6,549 nt of DNA from Anaerolineae bacterium (GCA_015493675.1 WGCR01000609.1:1-6549); one strand, 5' to 3'; positions 1 through 6,089 are shown, counted from the stretch's first letter. Notes: generated by a model from the sequence alone, not told the origin. Numbers and translations are program-made.

Positions 1-735
1 GAGGTACACATAGGCGTAAGCTGTCAGTGGCAGCAGAGCCAGCAAGACGCCGATGAGAATAAGACGCCAGCGCTTGATCAGCCCCGGCTGTTTCATCAGC
101 AAAAATGCCAGCACGCCCGGGGCGATGAACAACACAGTCACCATGTGGGCCAGGCCCACTCCCAGCAGGAGGGCCAGTGCGTATAGACACCCATCTTTCG
201 GATTCTCATCCCAGGCCATGACCAGGGCTACGATGACCAGGGTTTGCAGCACCGCGGACGCGTATTGCTCAGTGTTGACCGCGTAATACCAGAAGAAGTA
301 GGTGACCGCGTAAAATGCGGCAATCCCCACCGTAATGATCAGATTGCGTTGGGTCAGGCGGTAGAGAATGAGAAAAAATGCGGCCAGGGCCAGCAGCGCC
401 CAAAGGGTGGAGTAGCTGGAGAGGATGGGGACGGGATTGGCGTCGGGCAAAAGCAAACGCCAGCCGTGAAACCACAGCCAGCCCCCCATGGTGTAAAGAG
501 GATAGCCGGGCGCGTTGGAGGGTCGAGCCTGCACCTGCGCATATTGATGCGTGATAAGATCGCCGCCCGCCAGCTCTCCGGGCGTGAGGCCCGTATCCAG
601 TGTGGCCCAATAGAGCAGCCCCGCGGCCAACAAAAACAACGCCAGGGCGATCCAGCCGCGACGATCCAGCCAGGTGGCGGTTTGGTCGGTTGATGGCATG
701 GTCGCGTGGTCGCCAGCTTGTGACAAAACGCTCAT
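1..735 (-). CDS. DUF2723 family polytopic membrane protein (putative glycosyltransferase-like), 3' end beyond window
   Basis: An open frame of 245 codons runs from ATG at 735 to the left window edge without a stop, so the C-terminus is missing. The N-terminal ~25 residues are polar. A membrane helix follows (about 27-45), then a non-cytoplasmic-looking loop with GELAGGDLI (53-61) and NAPGYPLY (74-81), then helices at about 108-125, 132-152, 160-174, 184-213 and 224-243. The acidic GGD, the PGYP motif and a later conserved-type Glu (E156 in NTEQYA) match the N-terminal part of DUF2723 (TMEM260-like) proteins. These resemble GT-C enzymes such as protein O-mannosyltransferases, using lipid-linked sugars at the membrane; the catalytic role here is inferred. 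The start lies 13 nt after the selA stop with no clear Shine-Dalgarno, so it is probably translated by coupling or reinitiation. ATG at 700 is an alternative start. Confidence 0.8.
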   Translation of the reverse strand, partial: MSVLSQAGDHATMPSTDQTATWLDRRGWIALALFLLAAGLLYWATLDTGLTPGELAGGDLITHQYAQVQARPSNAPGYPLYTMGGWLWFHGWRLLLPDANPVPILSSYSTLWALLALAAFFLILYRLTQRNLIITVGIAAFYAVTYFFWYYAVNTEQYASAVLQTLVIVALVMAWDENPKDGCLYALALLLGVGLAHMVTVLFIAPGVLAFLLMKQPGLIKRWRLILIGVLLALLPLTAYAYVYL

Positions 736-748
736 GAGGGATCGGCTG

Positions 749-2134
749 TCAGTCGTTGATGATTTTCAACGCATGACGAATGGCGTCCAGCAGGATGGGC
801 TCCTGTTCGGACAAAACGGTGCGGGGATCGAAGACCACCCAATTCTCCTGCACCCGGGCGATGACGGGCGGCGAGCCCGCTCGCAGTGCAGCCAACAGGC
901 GCTGGGGATGGGGGCTGGCGACTGCCAGCAGGGTCGTCGGCAGGGTCTGGCCGGGGAGGGAGCCGCCGCCCACGGCACTGCCGCCGGGCGTCAACTCGAT
1001 GCGGGCGCCCGTCTCGGCCAGGACGTCGGCCCAGGCCCGGGCCCGTTTTGCAAGCTCAGCGGACGGCGTACTGATCATGCGCCATACCGGAATCTCCTCG
1101 GTGGCTGAGCCCCGCAGATAGGCCATGAGCGTGGCCTGAAGTGCGGCCAGAGTGGTCTTGTCCACGCGAAACGCCCGGGTGAGAGGCTGGCGTTTGAGCT
1201 GATCGATGATGGCTTTGCGCCCCACGATGATGCCCGCCTGCGGTCCGCCCAGCAACTTGTCCCCGCTAAAGGTGACCACATCCGCGCCGGCATTGATGCT
1301 GTCCTGCACCGTGGGTTCGTAGGCCAGTCCATAGGGGCGGGTGTCCAGCAGGGTGCCGCTGCCCAGATCATTGACCACAGGGATGGGGGATTCCAGACGC
1401 CGGGCAAGTCCCGCCAACGCCTTCAATCCCACCTCAGCCGTAAAGCCGATGATGCGATAATTAGACTGATGCACTTTCAGCAGCAGGCCCGTATTTTCGG
1501 TCAGCGCGTTTTCGTAATCGGCCAGACGGGTGCGATTGGTGGTTCCAACTTCCACAAGCGTGGCTCCGCTCTGGGCCAGGATATCGGGGATGCGGAAGCC
1601 GCCGCCAATCTCCACCAACTCGCTACGCGAGATAATGACCTCCCGGCCCGCGGCCAGAGTGCGCAGCGCCAGATTGACCGCAGCCGCGTTGTTGTTCACC
1701 ACCAGCGCCGCCTCGGCCCCCGTGAGCCGGGTGAGCATGGCCTCGGCGTGCACGTAACGGCTGCCCCGCTTGCCCGCGGGCAGATCATACTCCAGATTGC
1801 TGTAACCGCGAGCTACGGCCATCATTGCTTCTTGCGCAGCATCAGAAAGCAAGGCCCGGCCCAGATTGGTGTGTACGATGACGCCTGTGGCGTTGATGAC
1901 CGGGATCAGCGAGGAAGCCAGATGCGCCCGCGCCTGATCCTGCAAACGCACGACGATTTCATCCTCGTTCGGCGGCGTTTCGCCCGCGCGGATGTCCGCG
2001 CGAATGGCGTCCAGCAGGTCGCGGGCCTCATCCCGCACCGGTTCGCGACCGAATTCGGTGACAAGGGGCAACACGTCGGGCCGGGCCAGCAACGCGTCCA
2101 GGCCGGGAAGATGGCGATAGGGATTATCGGGCAT
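749..2134 (-). CDS. selA: L-seryl-tRNA(Sec) selenium transferase (SelA)
   Basis: SelA is a PLP enzyme that converts Ser-tRNA(Sec) to Sec-tRNA(Sec) using selenophosphate, in the cytoplasm as a large oligomer. From ATG at 2134 the protein has 461 residues, close to the ~463 of E. coli SelA. The N-terminal tRNA-binding region starts NPYRHLPGLDALL. The core carries INATGVIVHTNLGRALLS (about 80-97), EYDLPAGKRGSR, VNNNAAAVNLAL, VVNDLGSG, and the PLP lysine in TFSGDKLLGGPQAG (K293). The C-terminal domain contains VGGGSLPGQTLPT, typical of the family, and ends in ALKIIND. The frame is open upstream to 2215, but that extension runs into the tRNA terminator hairpin and adds non-conserved sequence (CYTRGKAYPSCSR), so ATG 2134 is preferred although no Shine-Dalgarno is visible. 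A likely extended -10 promoter lies about 50 nt upstream. The DUF2723 gene follows after 13 nt. No selB, selC or selD is in the window; the adjacent tRNA is Val, not Sec. Confidence 0.95.
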   Translation of the reverse strand: MPDNPYRHLPGLDALLARPDVLPLVTEFGREPVRDEARDLLDAIRADIRAGETPPNEDEIVVRLQDQARAHLASSLIPVINATGVIVHTNLGRALLSDAAQEAMMAVARGYSNLEYDLPAGKRGSRYVHAEAMLTRLTGAEAALVVNNNAAAVNLALRTLAAGREVIISRSELVEIGGGFRIPDILAQSGATLVEVGTTNRTRLADYENALTENTGLLLKVHQSNYRIIGFTAEVGLKALAGLARRLESPIPVVNDLGSGTLLDTRPYGLAYEPTVQDSINAGADVVTFSGDKLLGGPQAGIIVGRKAIIDQLKRQPLTRAFRVDKTTLAALQATLMAYLRGSATEEIPVWRMISTPSAELAKRARAWADVLAETGARIELTPGGSAVGGGSLPGQTLPTTLLAVASPHPQRLLAALRAGSPPVIARVQENWVVFDPRTVLSEQEPILLDAIRHALKIIND

Positions 2135-2182
2135 AGTCGGTGAGATTGAAAATCGAGAGCATGAGGGATAGGCCTTGCCTCG

Positions 2183-2191
2183 AGTATAACA
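2183..2191 (-). promoter_or_regulatory. Candidate extended -10 promoter for selA
   Basis: The minus strand reads TGTTATACT from 2191 to 2183: an extended -10 (TGn plus TATACT, 5 of 6 matches to TATAAT). No good -35 is seen 16-18 bp upstream, where sequence belongs to the tRNA terminator stem. Extended -10 promoters can work with a poor -35. A start near 2176 would give a leader of about 42 nt to the selA ATG at 2134. Experimental start sites are not known from the sequence. Confidence 0.45.
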
Positions 2192-2222
2192 AAAAGCCGC
2201 CAATGCTGGAAGCATGACGGCT
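2188..2222 (-). terminator. Intrinsic terminator of the tRNA-Val transcript
   Basis: On the minus strand AGCCG, a short internal loop, ATGCT, loop TCC, AGCAT, internal loop and CGGCT form a hairpin (stem pairs 2222-2218 with 2199-2195, and 2215-2211 with 2207-2203), followed by TTTTTGTT. The T-tract overlaps the outermost A-U pair. It starts 8 nt after the tRNA 3' end and precedes selA, so it would separate tRNA/infA transcription from selA. Confidence 0.75.
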
Positions 2223-2229
2223 GTGGGTG

Positions 2230-2303
2230 TGGGCGGAACAGGACTCGAACCTGTGACCCCTTCCTTGTAAGGGAAGTGCTCTAGCCAACTGAGCTACCCG
2301 CCC
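2230..2303 (-). tRNA. tRNA-Val (anticodon TAC)
   Basis: The 74-nt minus-strand sequence folds as a complete cloverleaf: acceptor GGGCGGG with TCCGCCC (one G-U at the base), U8 A9, D stem GCTC/GAGC, anticodon stem CTTCC/GGAAG with loop CTTACAA, variable loop GGGTC, and T arm ACAGG-TTCGAGT-CCTGT. Positions 34-36 of the loop are TAC, reading GTA and other valine codons. The discriminator is A73. The CCA end is not encoded: the DNA continues CAC, so a CCA-adding enzyme would be needed. It lies 106 nt downstream of infA and may be read from the infA promoter or from its own weak promoter (a TATACA at 2313-2308 has no convincing -35 and sits very close to the mature 5' end). Confidence 0.97.
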
Positions 2304-2322
2304 GAAATGTATAAGTCCTGAA

Positions 2323-2349
2323 CAAAAATAAAACGGGGGTGTCGGCCCC
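2323..2349 (-). terminator. Possible weak intrinsic terminator after infA
   Basis: The minus strand has GGGG (2349-2346), a 6-nt loop, CCCCC (2339-2335), G, then the T-rich run TTTTATTTTTG (2333-2323). The stem is only 4 G-C pairs, so termination may be partial. If it does not work, infA and tRNA-Val would be cotranscribed up to the strong terminator at 2222-2188. It lies about 60 nt after the infA stop. Confidence 0.35.
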
Positions 2350-2409
2350 AATCCGGTCAATGCGGAATGAACTGCTATGATCCTCGTAACGACAAGAATG
2401 ATAAAAAAC

Positions 2410-2655
2410 TTACTTTCGGTAACGATAAACAATGCGACCGCGTGTCAGATCATAGGGCGAAAGCTCCACCCGTACGCGATCTCCCAGATAAATGCGGATA
2501 TAGTACATGCGCATTTTTCCGGAGATGTGGGCCAACACTTCGTGGTCGTTATCCAGCTTGACGCGAAACATCGTGTTGGGCAATGCTTCGACGACAGTGC
2601 CGTCCACTTCGATCTTGTCTGATTTTTTGCCTTTTTTTCTGGGTGTTTTTGCCAA
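2410..2655 (-). CDS. infA: Translation initiation factor IF-1
   Basis: IF-1 is a small OB-fold protein that binds the 30S A site during initiation. The 81-residue product matches the family almost throughout: DKIEVDGTVVEALPNTMFRV (14-33), LDNDHEVLAHISGKMRM, DRVRVELSPYDLTRGRIVYRYRK at the C-terminus. The usual length is 71-73 residues; the extra residues are a basic N-terminal stretch, MAKTPRKKGKKS. The start is a TTG (2655-2653), chosen because AAGGAGG (2670-2664) sits 8 nt upstream and because MAK at this point is the family's usual N-terminus. The frame is open further upstream to an ATG at 2829, but that part does not look like IF-1 and spans the leader. The gene stands apart from the ribosomal protein operon in which infA is often found, so a second infA copy may exist elsewhere (inference). 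tRNA-Val follows. Confidence 0.96.
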   Translation of the reverse strand: MAKTPRKKGKKSDKIEVDGTVVEALPNTMFRVKLDNDHEVLAHISGKMRMYYIRIYLGDRVRVELSPYDLTRGRIVYRYRK

Positions 2656-2663
2656 GTTGCTAA

Positions 2664-2670
2664 CCTCCTT
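2664..2670 (-). promoter_or_regulatory. Strong Shine-Dalgarno that fixes the infA TTG start
   Basis: AAGGAGG reads on the minus strand, 8 nt before the TTG at 2655. No ATG or GTG lies at a comparable spacing in the IF-1 frame, so this site is the main reason to accept the TTG. Confidence 0.85.
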
Positions 2671-2705
2671 GAAGGTGAGTGAAATAGAAACAGGTGAACA
2701 GTGCC

Positions 2706-2734
2706 AGTTTAACATATTCGCAGGCTTTTGTGAA
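2706..2734 (-). promoter_or_regulatory. Candidate sigma-70-type promoter for infA (proximal)
   Basis: On the minus strand TTCACA (2734-2729, 5 of 6 matches to TTGACA) and TAAACT (2711-2706, 4 of 6 matches to TATAAT) are separated by 17 bp. The predicted start near 2699 leaves a leader of about 44 nt containing the Shine-Dalgarno. Prediction by eye only. Confidence 0.5.
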
Positions 2735-2815
2735 GGATTTAGCCGTTTGTTCACCACCTTTGCAACTCCTGACGATCTATCGCCAGCGCCGCACTTTCCA
2801 CGCATCACACAGGCG

Positions 2816-2845
2816 ATTATCTCATCCAATGATCCAGAGCCGCAA
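2816..2845 (-). promoter_or_regulatory. Candidate upstream infA promoter (extended -10)
   Basis: The minus strand reads TGAGATAAT at 2824-2816 (TGn plus GATAAT, 5 of 6), with TTGCGG at 2845-2840 as a weak -35, spacer 18 bp. It would start near 2809 and give a leader of about 150 nt. It may act in addition to the proximal promoter. Confidence 0.35.
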
Positions 2846-2903
2846 GAACAGCGCCGTCATGTTCCGGTTAAAACACAAAGGGGATCAATTGCCAGGATTT
2901 AAT

Positions 2904-2915
2904 GCGGCATGCCGC
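2904..2915. repeat. Perfect 12-bp palindrome
   Basis: GCGGCATGCCGC equals its own reverse complement. It could be part of a repeat element, a protein-binding site, or chance; it lies 28 bp from the left arm of the larger inverted repeat. Confidence 0.5.
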
Positions 2916-2925
2916 CCATTCATCT

Positions 2926-2935
2926 CCGAATTCGG
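2926..2935. repeat. Perfect 10-bp palindrome
   Basis: CCGAATTCGG is self-complementary and lies only 7 bp outside the left arm of the 13-bp inverted repeat. Its function is unknown. Confidence 0.45.
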
Positions 2936-2942
2936 TTCTCCT

Positions 2943-3016
2943 GGATTTCAGGGGGCGTTGGCTTTGCTGAACCCGCCGGATTGCGAATCCGCCCTGCATC
3001 TCACCCCCTGAAATCC
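2943..3016. repeat. 13-bp perfect inverted repeat enclosing a hairpin; possible REP/MITE-like unit
   Basis: GGATTTCAGGGGG (2943-2955) and its exact reverse complement CCCCCTGAAATCC (3004-3016) flank 48 bp. Inside, CGGATT-GCG-AATCCG (2977-2991) forms a second hairpin. The 74-bp unit is intergenic, 3' of glyA. I see no clear target-site duplication. It could be a small non-autonomous mobile element, a REP-like sequence, or a transcription attenuator or mRNA 3'-end stabiliser for glyA. No T-tract follows either arm on either strand, so it is not a classical intrinsic terminator. Confidence 0.65.
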
Positions 3017-3020
3017 TGTT

Positions 3021-3036
3021 GAGCCATCCCTGGCTC
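3021..3036 (-). terminator. Hairpin just after glyA, possible 3'-end structure
   Basis: GAGCCA-TCCC-TGGCTC is a perfect 6-bp stem with a 4-nt loop, starting 11 nt after the glyA stop. On the minus strand it is followed by AACAGGATTTC, not a T-run, so it would stabilise the mRNA end or assist factor-dependent termination rather than act as an intrinsic terminator. Confidence 0.35.
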
Positions 3037-3047
3037 TAGCTGGTCAC

Positions 3048-4328
3048 TTATCCCGGCACGGGGAAGGCTGTCAGCATTTCCTTGACCTGGGCGGCGATGC
3101 TGGCGATGAGCTCGTCGTCAGTGGGTTTGCGCAGCACTGCCACCATCCAGCGGGCGATCTGGCGGAATTCTTCCTGGCCCAGGCCGCGGGTGGTCATGGC
3201 GGGCGAGCCCACGCGAATGCCGCTGGGATCCATCGACTTGCGGGTGTCGTAGGGGATCAGGTTCTTGTTGACGGTGATGCCCGCCCGGCCCAACGCATCC
3301 TCGGCAATGGCGCCGCCGATGCCGAAGGGCGTCACATCCACCAACACCAGATGGTTGTCGGTGCCGCCGGAGACCAGGCGCAGGCCCGCCGCGTTCAGCT
3401 CATCGGCCATGGCCTGCATGTTGTCGATGATGTTCTGGGCGTACACTTTGAAGGATGGCTGCAGCGCTTCGCCCAGGGCCACGGCTTTGCCCGCGATCTG
3501 GTGCAGCAGCGGGCCGCCTTGCAGGCCTGGGAACACAGCCTTGTCCACTTTGCGCCCCCATTCCGCCGTAGACAGAATCATGCCGCCACGAGCGCCGCGC
3601 AGGGTCTTGTGAGTGGTGGTGGTCACCACGTCGCAATAGGGAATAGGATCAGGATGAAGTTTGGCCGCCACCAGACCGGCGATGTGGGCCATATCCACCA
3701 TCAGCAGCGCGTCCACCTCATCGGCAATGGCGCGCAGGGTTTTGAAATCGATCTTGCGGGGATAGGCGCTGGCGCCGGCCAGGATCAGGCGGGGGCGCAC
3801 CTCGCGGGCCAGATCGCGCAGGGCGTCATAGTCGATCATTTCGGTCTCGCGGCTGACGCCGTAGCCATGAAATTCGTAGATCTTACCGCTGAGGTTGAAT
3901 TTGGCGCCATGGGTGAGGTGGCCGCCGTGAGAGAGCTTCATGCCGATGACCTTGTCGCCAGGTTTCAGCAGGGCCATGTAGGCGGCGATGTTGGCGGGCG
4001 CGCCGGCGTGGGGCTGCACATTGGCGTGTTCGGCCCCAAACAGCTTCTTGGCCCGATCGATGGCCAACTGCTCCACGATGTCCACATATTCGCAGCCGCC
4101 GTAATAGCGGGCGCCGGGCAGCCCTTCGGCGTACTTGTTGGTCAAGGCCGAACCATCCGCAGCCAGCACCGCGGCGCTGACATAGTTTTCCGATGCGATG
4201 AGTTCGATGTGATCCTGCTGGCGCTGCCGCTCTTTTTCGATGGCGGCGAAAACGTCAGGATCCGATTCTTTCAGGATTTTGCGGGGATCAGGTGATTGAT
4301 CCCAGGGGAGAAGGGGTGAATTTGTCAT
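3048..4328 (-). CDS. glyA: Serine hydroxymethyltransferase
   Basis: This cytoplasmic PLP enzyme interconverts serine plus tetrahydrofolate with glycine plus 5,10-methylene-tetrahydrofolate, feeding one-carbon metabolism. The 426-residue product is full length for bacterial SHMT (about 410-430). Visible motifs are IELIASENYVS (41-51), NKYAEGLPGARYYGGCEYVD (64-83), SHGGHLTHG (133-141), VDMAHIAGLVA (211-221) with D212 and H215, the PLP lysine in TTTTHKTLRG (K241), FPGLQGGPL, and GIRVGSPAMTTRG with R372 for the substrate carboxylate. The phosphate-binding segment reads VQPHAGAPAN (104-113), where E. coli has HSGSQAN, and RGARGG replaces the more common GPRGG. ATG at 4328 has GAGGT 5 nt upstream. 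The gene begins 29 nt after the antiporter stop, so both are probably cotranscribed; I see no separate promoter in that gap. Confidence 0.97.
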   Translation of the reverse strand: MTNSPLLPWDQSPDPRKILKESDPDVFAAIEKERQRQQDHIELIASENYVSAAVLAADGSALTNKYAEGLPGARYYGGCEYVDIVEQLAIDRAKKLFGAEHANVQPHAGAPANIAAYMALLKPGDKVIGMKLSHGGHLTHGAKFNLSGKIYEFHGYGVSRETEMIDYDALRDLAREVRPRLILAGASAYPRKIDFKTLRAIADEVDALLMVDMAHIAGLVAAKLHPDPIPYCDVVTTTTHKTLRGARGGMILSTAEWGRKVDKAVFPGLQGGPLLHQIAGKAVALGEALQPSFKVYAQNIIDNMQAMADELNAAGLRLVSGGTDNHLVLVDVTPFGIGGAIAEDALGRAGITVNKNLIPYDTRKSMDPSGIRVGSPAMTTRGLGQEEFRQIARWMVAVLRKPTDDELIASIAAQVKEMLTAFPVPG

Positions 4329-4357
4329 GATTACCTCGAAGTTTGAAGTGATTTGGG

Positions 4358-5959
4358 TTATTTTTTCAATGATGTTTCGCTGGGAAGCGTTTGCGGAGAT
4401 GGCAAAGCGTTGTGGTTCAGGTCGTCGAGCGCGCTGTCGATTTCTGCAATGAGCTCGCGGGCGACATGATCGGTGATGACGCCCTCCCTTTCGAGATCAT
4501 TGATATGCGCCCGCTGGATGAGCAGTGATTCTCGTTGCAAGGAGGTGGTGATGCGGGATACAAGCTCGGGATTGGCCTCGGCAAAAGCCCGCTGCTCCTC
4601 ATTCAGCTTTTCGATACGCGCTTTCAATTGCTGTTCGACCGTATGCCAGGCAGTGGGATCGATGGAGCCGACGGTGTACTGGGCCTTCATGCGGGTATAG
4701 GCCGCGCGGGCCGCCAACAGCCGGGCATGAATCCGCTCATACTCCTTCTCGGTTTCCGACTGGCCCGACAATCCCAGCCTGTGCATCAGCGGGCCGATGG
4801 TGGTGGCCTGCACCAGCAGGGTGAACAGCACCACGGTAAAAGTCAGCGAGAGAATAATATCCCGGTTGGGGACATTGTGGCTCAAACTCAGAGCCAGGGC
4901 CAAACTGACCGCACCGCGCAATCCCCCCCAGAACAGCACATGCTGATAAGAGAGATTGAGCTTACTGCCCAACAGCTTGCTGACAAAACTGAGCCCGTAA
5001 ACAGTCACGGCTCGGCTGATGAGCACGACCACGACCACCACAAAAACCAACAGATAAACGGCGTTTCCCAGACTGGGGAAGACCACCTGCATGCCGATGA
5101 GGATGAAGATGAGGCTGTTGACCAGGAAGGCGATGTATTCCCAGAAATTGGCCAGCATCATACGGGTGGTGGGGGACATGTTGCGGCTGCTGCGGTTGCC
5201 GATGAGCATGCCCGCAAACACCACCGCCAGCACGCCGCTGAAATGAAATTGCTCGGCCAGCAGATAAGCGCCATACGCCACGATGGTGCTGAGGGTGATC
5301 TCGATGAGATGATCGTCCACCCGGGCGAAGATGAAATTGGCTACGACGCCAGCAACGATGCCGATGGTGACGCCGCCGGTCGCCACTACAATGAATTGGG
5401 TCAGAGCATGCATCCAGTCCAGATGGAACTCTCCACCGCCAACCAGCACCGCAGCCACCACGATGTGGAAGATGACGATGGTCGTGGCGTCATTGAACAT
5501 GCTCTCACTTTCAACCAGCGTAGAGAGCCGTTTGGGCGAGCCCAACGCCTTGAACAGGGACACCACTGCCACCGGATCGGTGGCGGCGATGAGTGAGGCG
5601 AAAATCAGCGCCGTCTGCCAATCCAGCAGCCCCGTCAACGTCAGCAGGCTCCAGATTACGGCAATGGTGATGATCACGCCGAACACTGCCAGCAGCAGCA
5701 CCGGCGTCAGCACCTTGCGGAAGATGCCATAATCGATGTGCAGCGCCGCCTCGAACACCAGGGGCGGCAGAAACAGCATCAAGATGATTTCGGGCGTCAG
5801 CTCAAAGTGGATGACGTTCTGGAAAGAAAGTCCCAGCCCCACCACCACCAGGGCCACTGTATAAGGCAATTTGATGCGATGCACCACCATTGCCACTACA
5901 AAAACCAGCAGCAGCAATTCCACAAAGGTCAATTCGAGAGTGAGAAGATCGCCGGGCAT
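4358..5959 (-). CDS. CPA1-family Na+/H+ antiporter (NhaP/sodium-hydrogen exchanger type)
   Basis: An inner-membrane cation/proton exchanger for pH and sodium homeostasis. From ATG 5959 it has 533 residues: about 12 hydrophobic segments over residues 1-390, then a ~140-residue charged cytoplasmic tail. Family motifs are LPYTVALVVVGL (about 31-42), FLPPLVFEAALH (63-74), ATDPVAV (126-132, ion-site D128), ESESMFNDATT (150-160, with N156 D157) and GGLRGAVSLALAL (345-357, R348). The tail contains a helical, probably coiled-coil stretch (EYERIHARLLAARAAYTRMK and LKARIEKLNEEQRAF). The cation used cannot be read from sequence. The start is uncertain: a GTG at 6073 in the same frame has GGAGG 8 nt upstream and would add 38 residues, but those are Cys-rich, poor in GC3 and unlike the family N-terminus, whereas ATG 5959 lacks a Shine-Dalgarno. 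glyA follows after 29 nt. Confidence 0.93.
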   Translation of the reverse strand: MPGDLLTLELTFVELLLLVFVVAMVVHRIKLPYTVALVVVGLGLSFQNVIHFELTPEIILMLFLPPLVFEAALHIDYGIFRKVLTPVLLLAVFGVIITIAVIWSLLTLTGLLDWQTALIFASLIAATDPVAVVSLFKALGSPKRLSTLVESESMFNDATTIVIFHIVVAAVLVGGGEFHLDWMHALTQFIVVATGGVTIGIVAGVVANFIFARVDDHLIEITLSTIVAYGAYLLAEQFHFSGVLAVVFAGMLIGNRSSRNMSPTTRMMLANFWEYIAFLVNSLIFILIGMQVVFPSLGNAVYLLVFVVVVVVLISRAVTVYGLSFVSKLLGSKLNLSYQHVLFWGGLRGAVSLALALSLSHNVPNRDIILSLTFTVVLFTLLVQATTIGPLMHRLGLSGQSETEKEYERIHARLLAARAAYTRMKAQYTVGSIDPTAWHTVEQQLKARIEKLNEEQRAFAEANPELVSRITTSLQRESLLIQRAHINDLEREGVITDHVARELIAEIDSALDDLNHNALPSPQTLPSETSLKK

Positions 5960-6080
5960 GAGAAAAGGAAGCGGGATGATGGTCAGACGCAGGCATCTGC
6001 ATTGATGCTGACAACGAGAGATATCGGTGTTGCAAGACAGTGGGACTCGATCATGAAAACAGCCGTCGCCCACTCAAATA

Positions 6081-6086
6081 TCCTCC
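6081..6086 (-). promoter_or_regulatory. Shine-Dalgarno-like GGAGGA upstream of alternative GTG start
   Basis: The minus strand reads GGAGGA (6086-6081), and a GTG in the antiporter frame lies at 6073-6071 with good spacing. If used, the antiporter would be 571 residues. The site also falls between the candidate -10 element and its expected start point, so promoter and ribosome site as drawn cannot both act in one transcript. Confidence 0.35.
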
Positions 6087-6089
6087 GCC

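Larger units (their letters stand above)
2671..3047. other. Non-coding glyA-infA spacer
   Basis: About 375 bp between the glyA stop and the infA Shine-Dalgarno hold no recognisable gene. Open frames on the plus strand here overlap infA antisense or are short, lack ribosome binding sites and show no family resemblance. The infA-proximal half carries two promoter candidates; the glyA-proximal half (2904-3036) carries a series of dyad symmetries listed separately. Confidence 0.7.

Noticed and set aside
1469..2143. 224-codon plus-strand open frame
   Set aside because: Antisense to selA, no ribosome binding site and no recognisable domain.
2135..2215. N-terminal extension of selA to an ATG at 2215
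   Set aside because: The ATG lies within the tRNA terminator stem and the added residues are not SelA-like; the protein from 2134 already has the usual length.
2308..2313. TATACA as a -10 for tRNA-Val
   Set aside because: Only 4 nt separate it from the mature 5' end and no -35 is found, so I could not support it as a promoter.
2124..2432. Minus-strand frame reading through the tRNA (GRVAQLARALPLQGRGHRFESCSAH)
   Set aside because: This is the familiar peptide obtained by translating a tRNA gene; the cloverleaf is complete.
2656..2829. In-frame upstream extension of infA to an ATG at 2829
   Set aside because: It would nearly double IF-1, passes through the proximal promoter candidate and the Shine-Dalgarno, and shows no family similarity.
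2507..3011. Two overlapping plus-strand frames across infA and the spacer (131 and 105 codons)
   Set aside because: No ribosome binding site, part lies antisense to infA, and the rest consists of palindromic spacer sequence.
3351..4295. Long 314-codon open frame on the plus strand
   Set aside because: It lies antisense to glyA, has no family resemblance and a composition typical of an antisense frame.
4535..5596. Long 353-codon open frame on the plus strand
   Set aside because: It is antisense to the antiporter, rich in His, Gln, Gly and Asp without any recognisable motif, and the minus-strand protein has clear family motifs over the same bases. It is a by-product of high-GC codon use.
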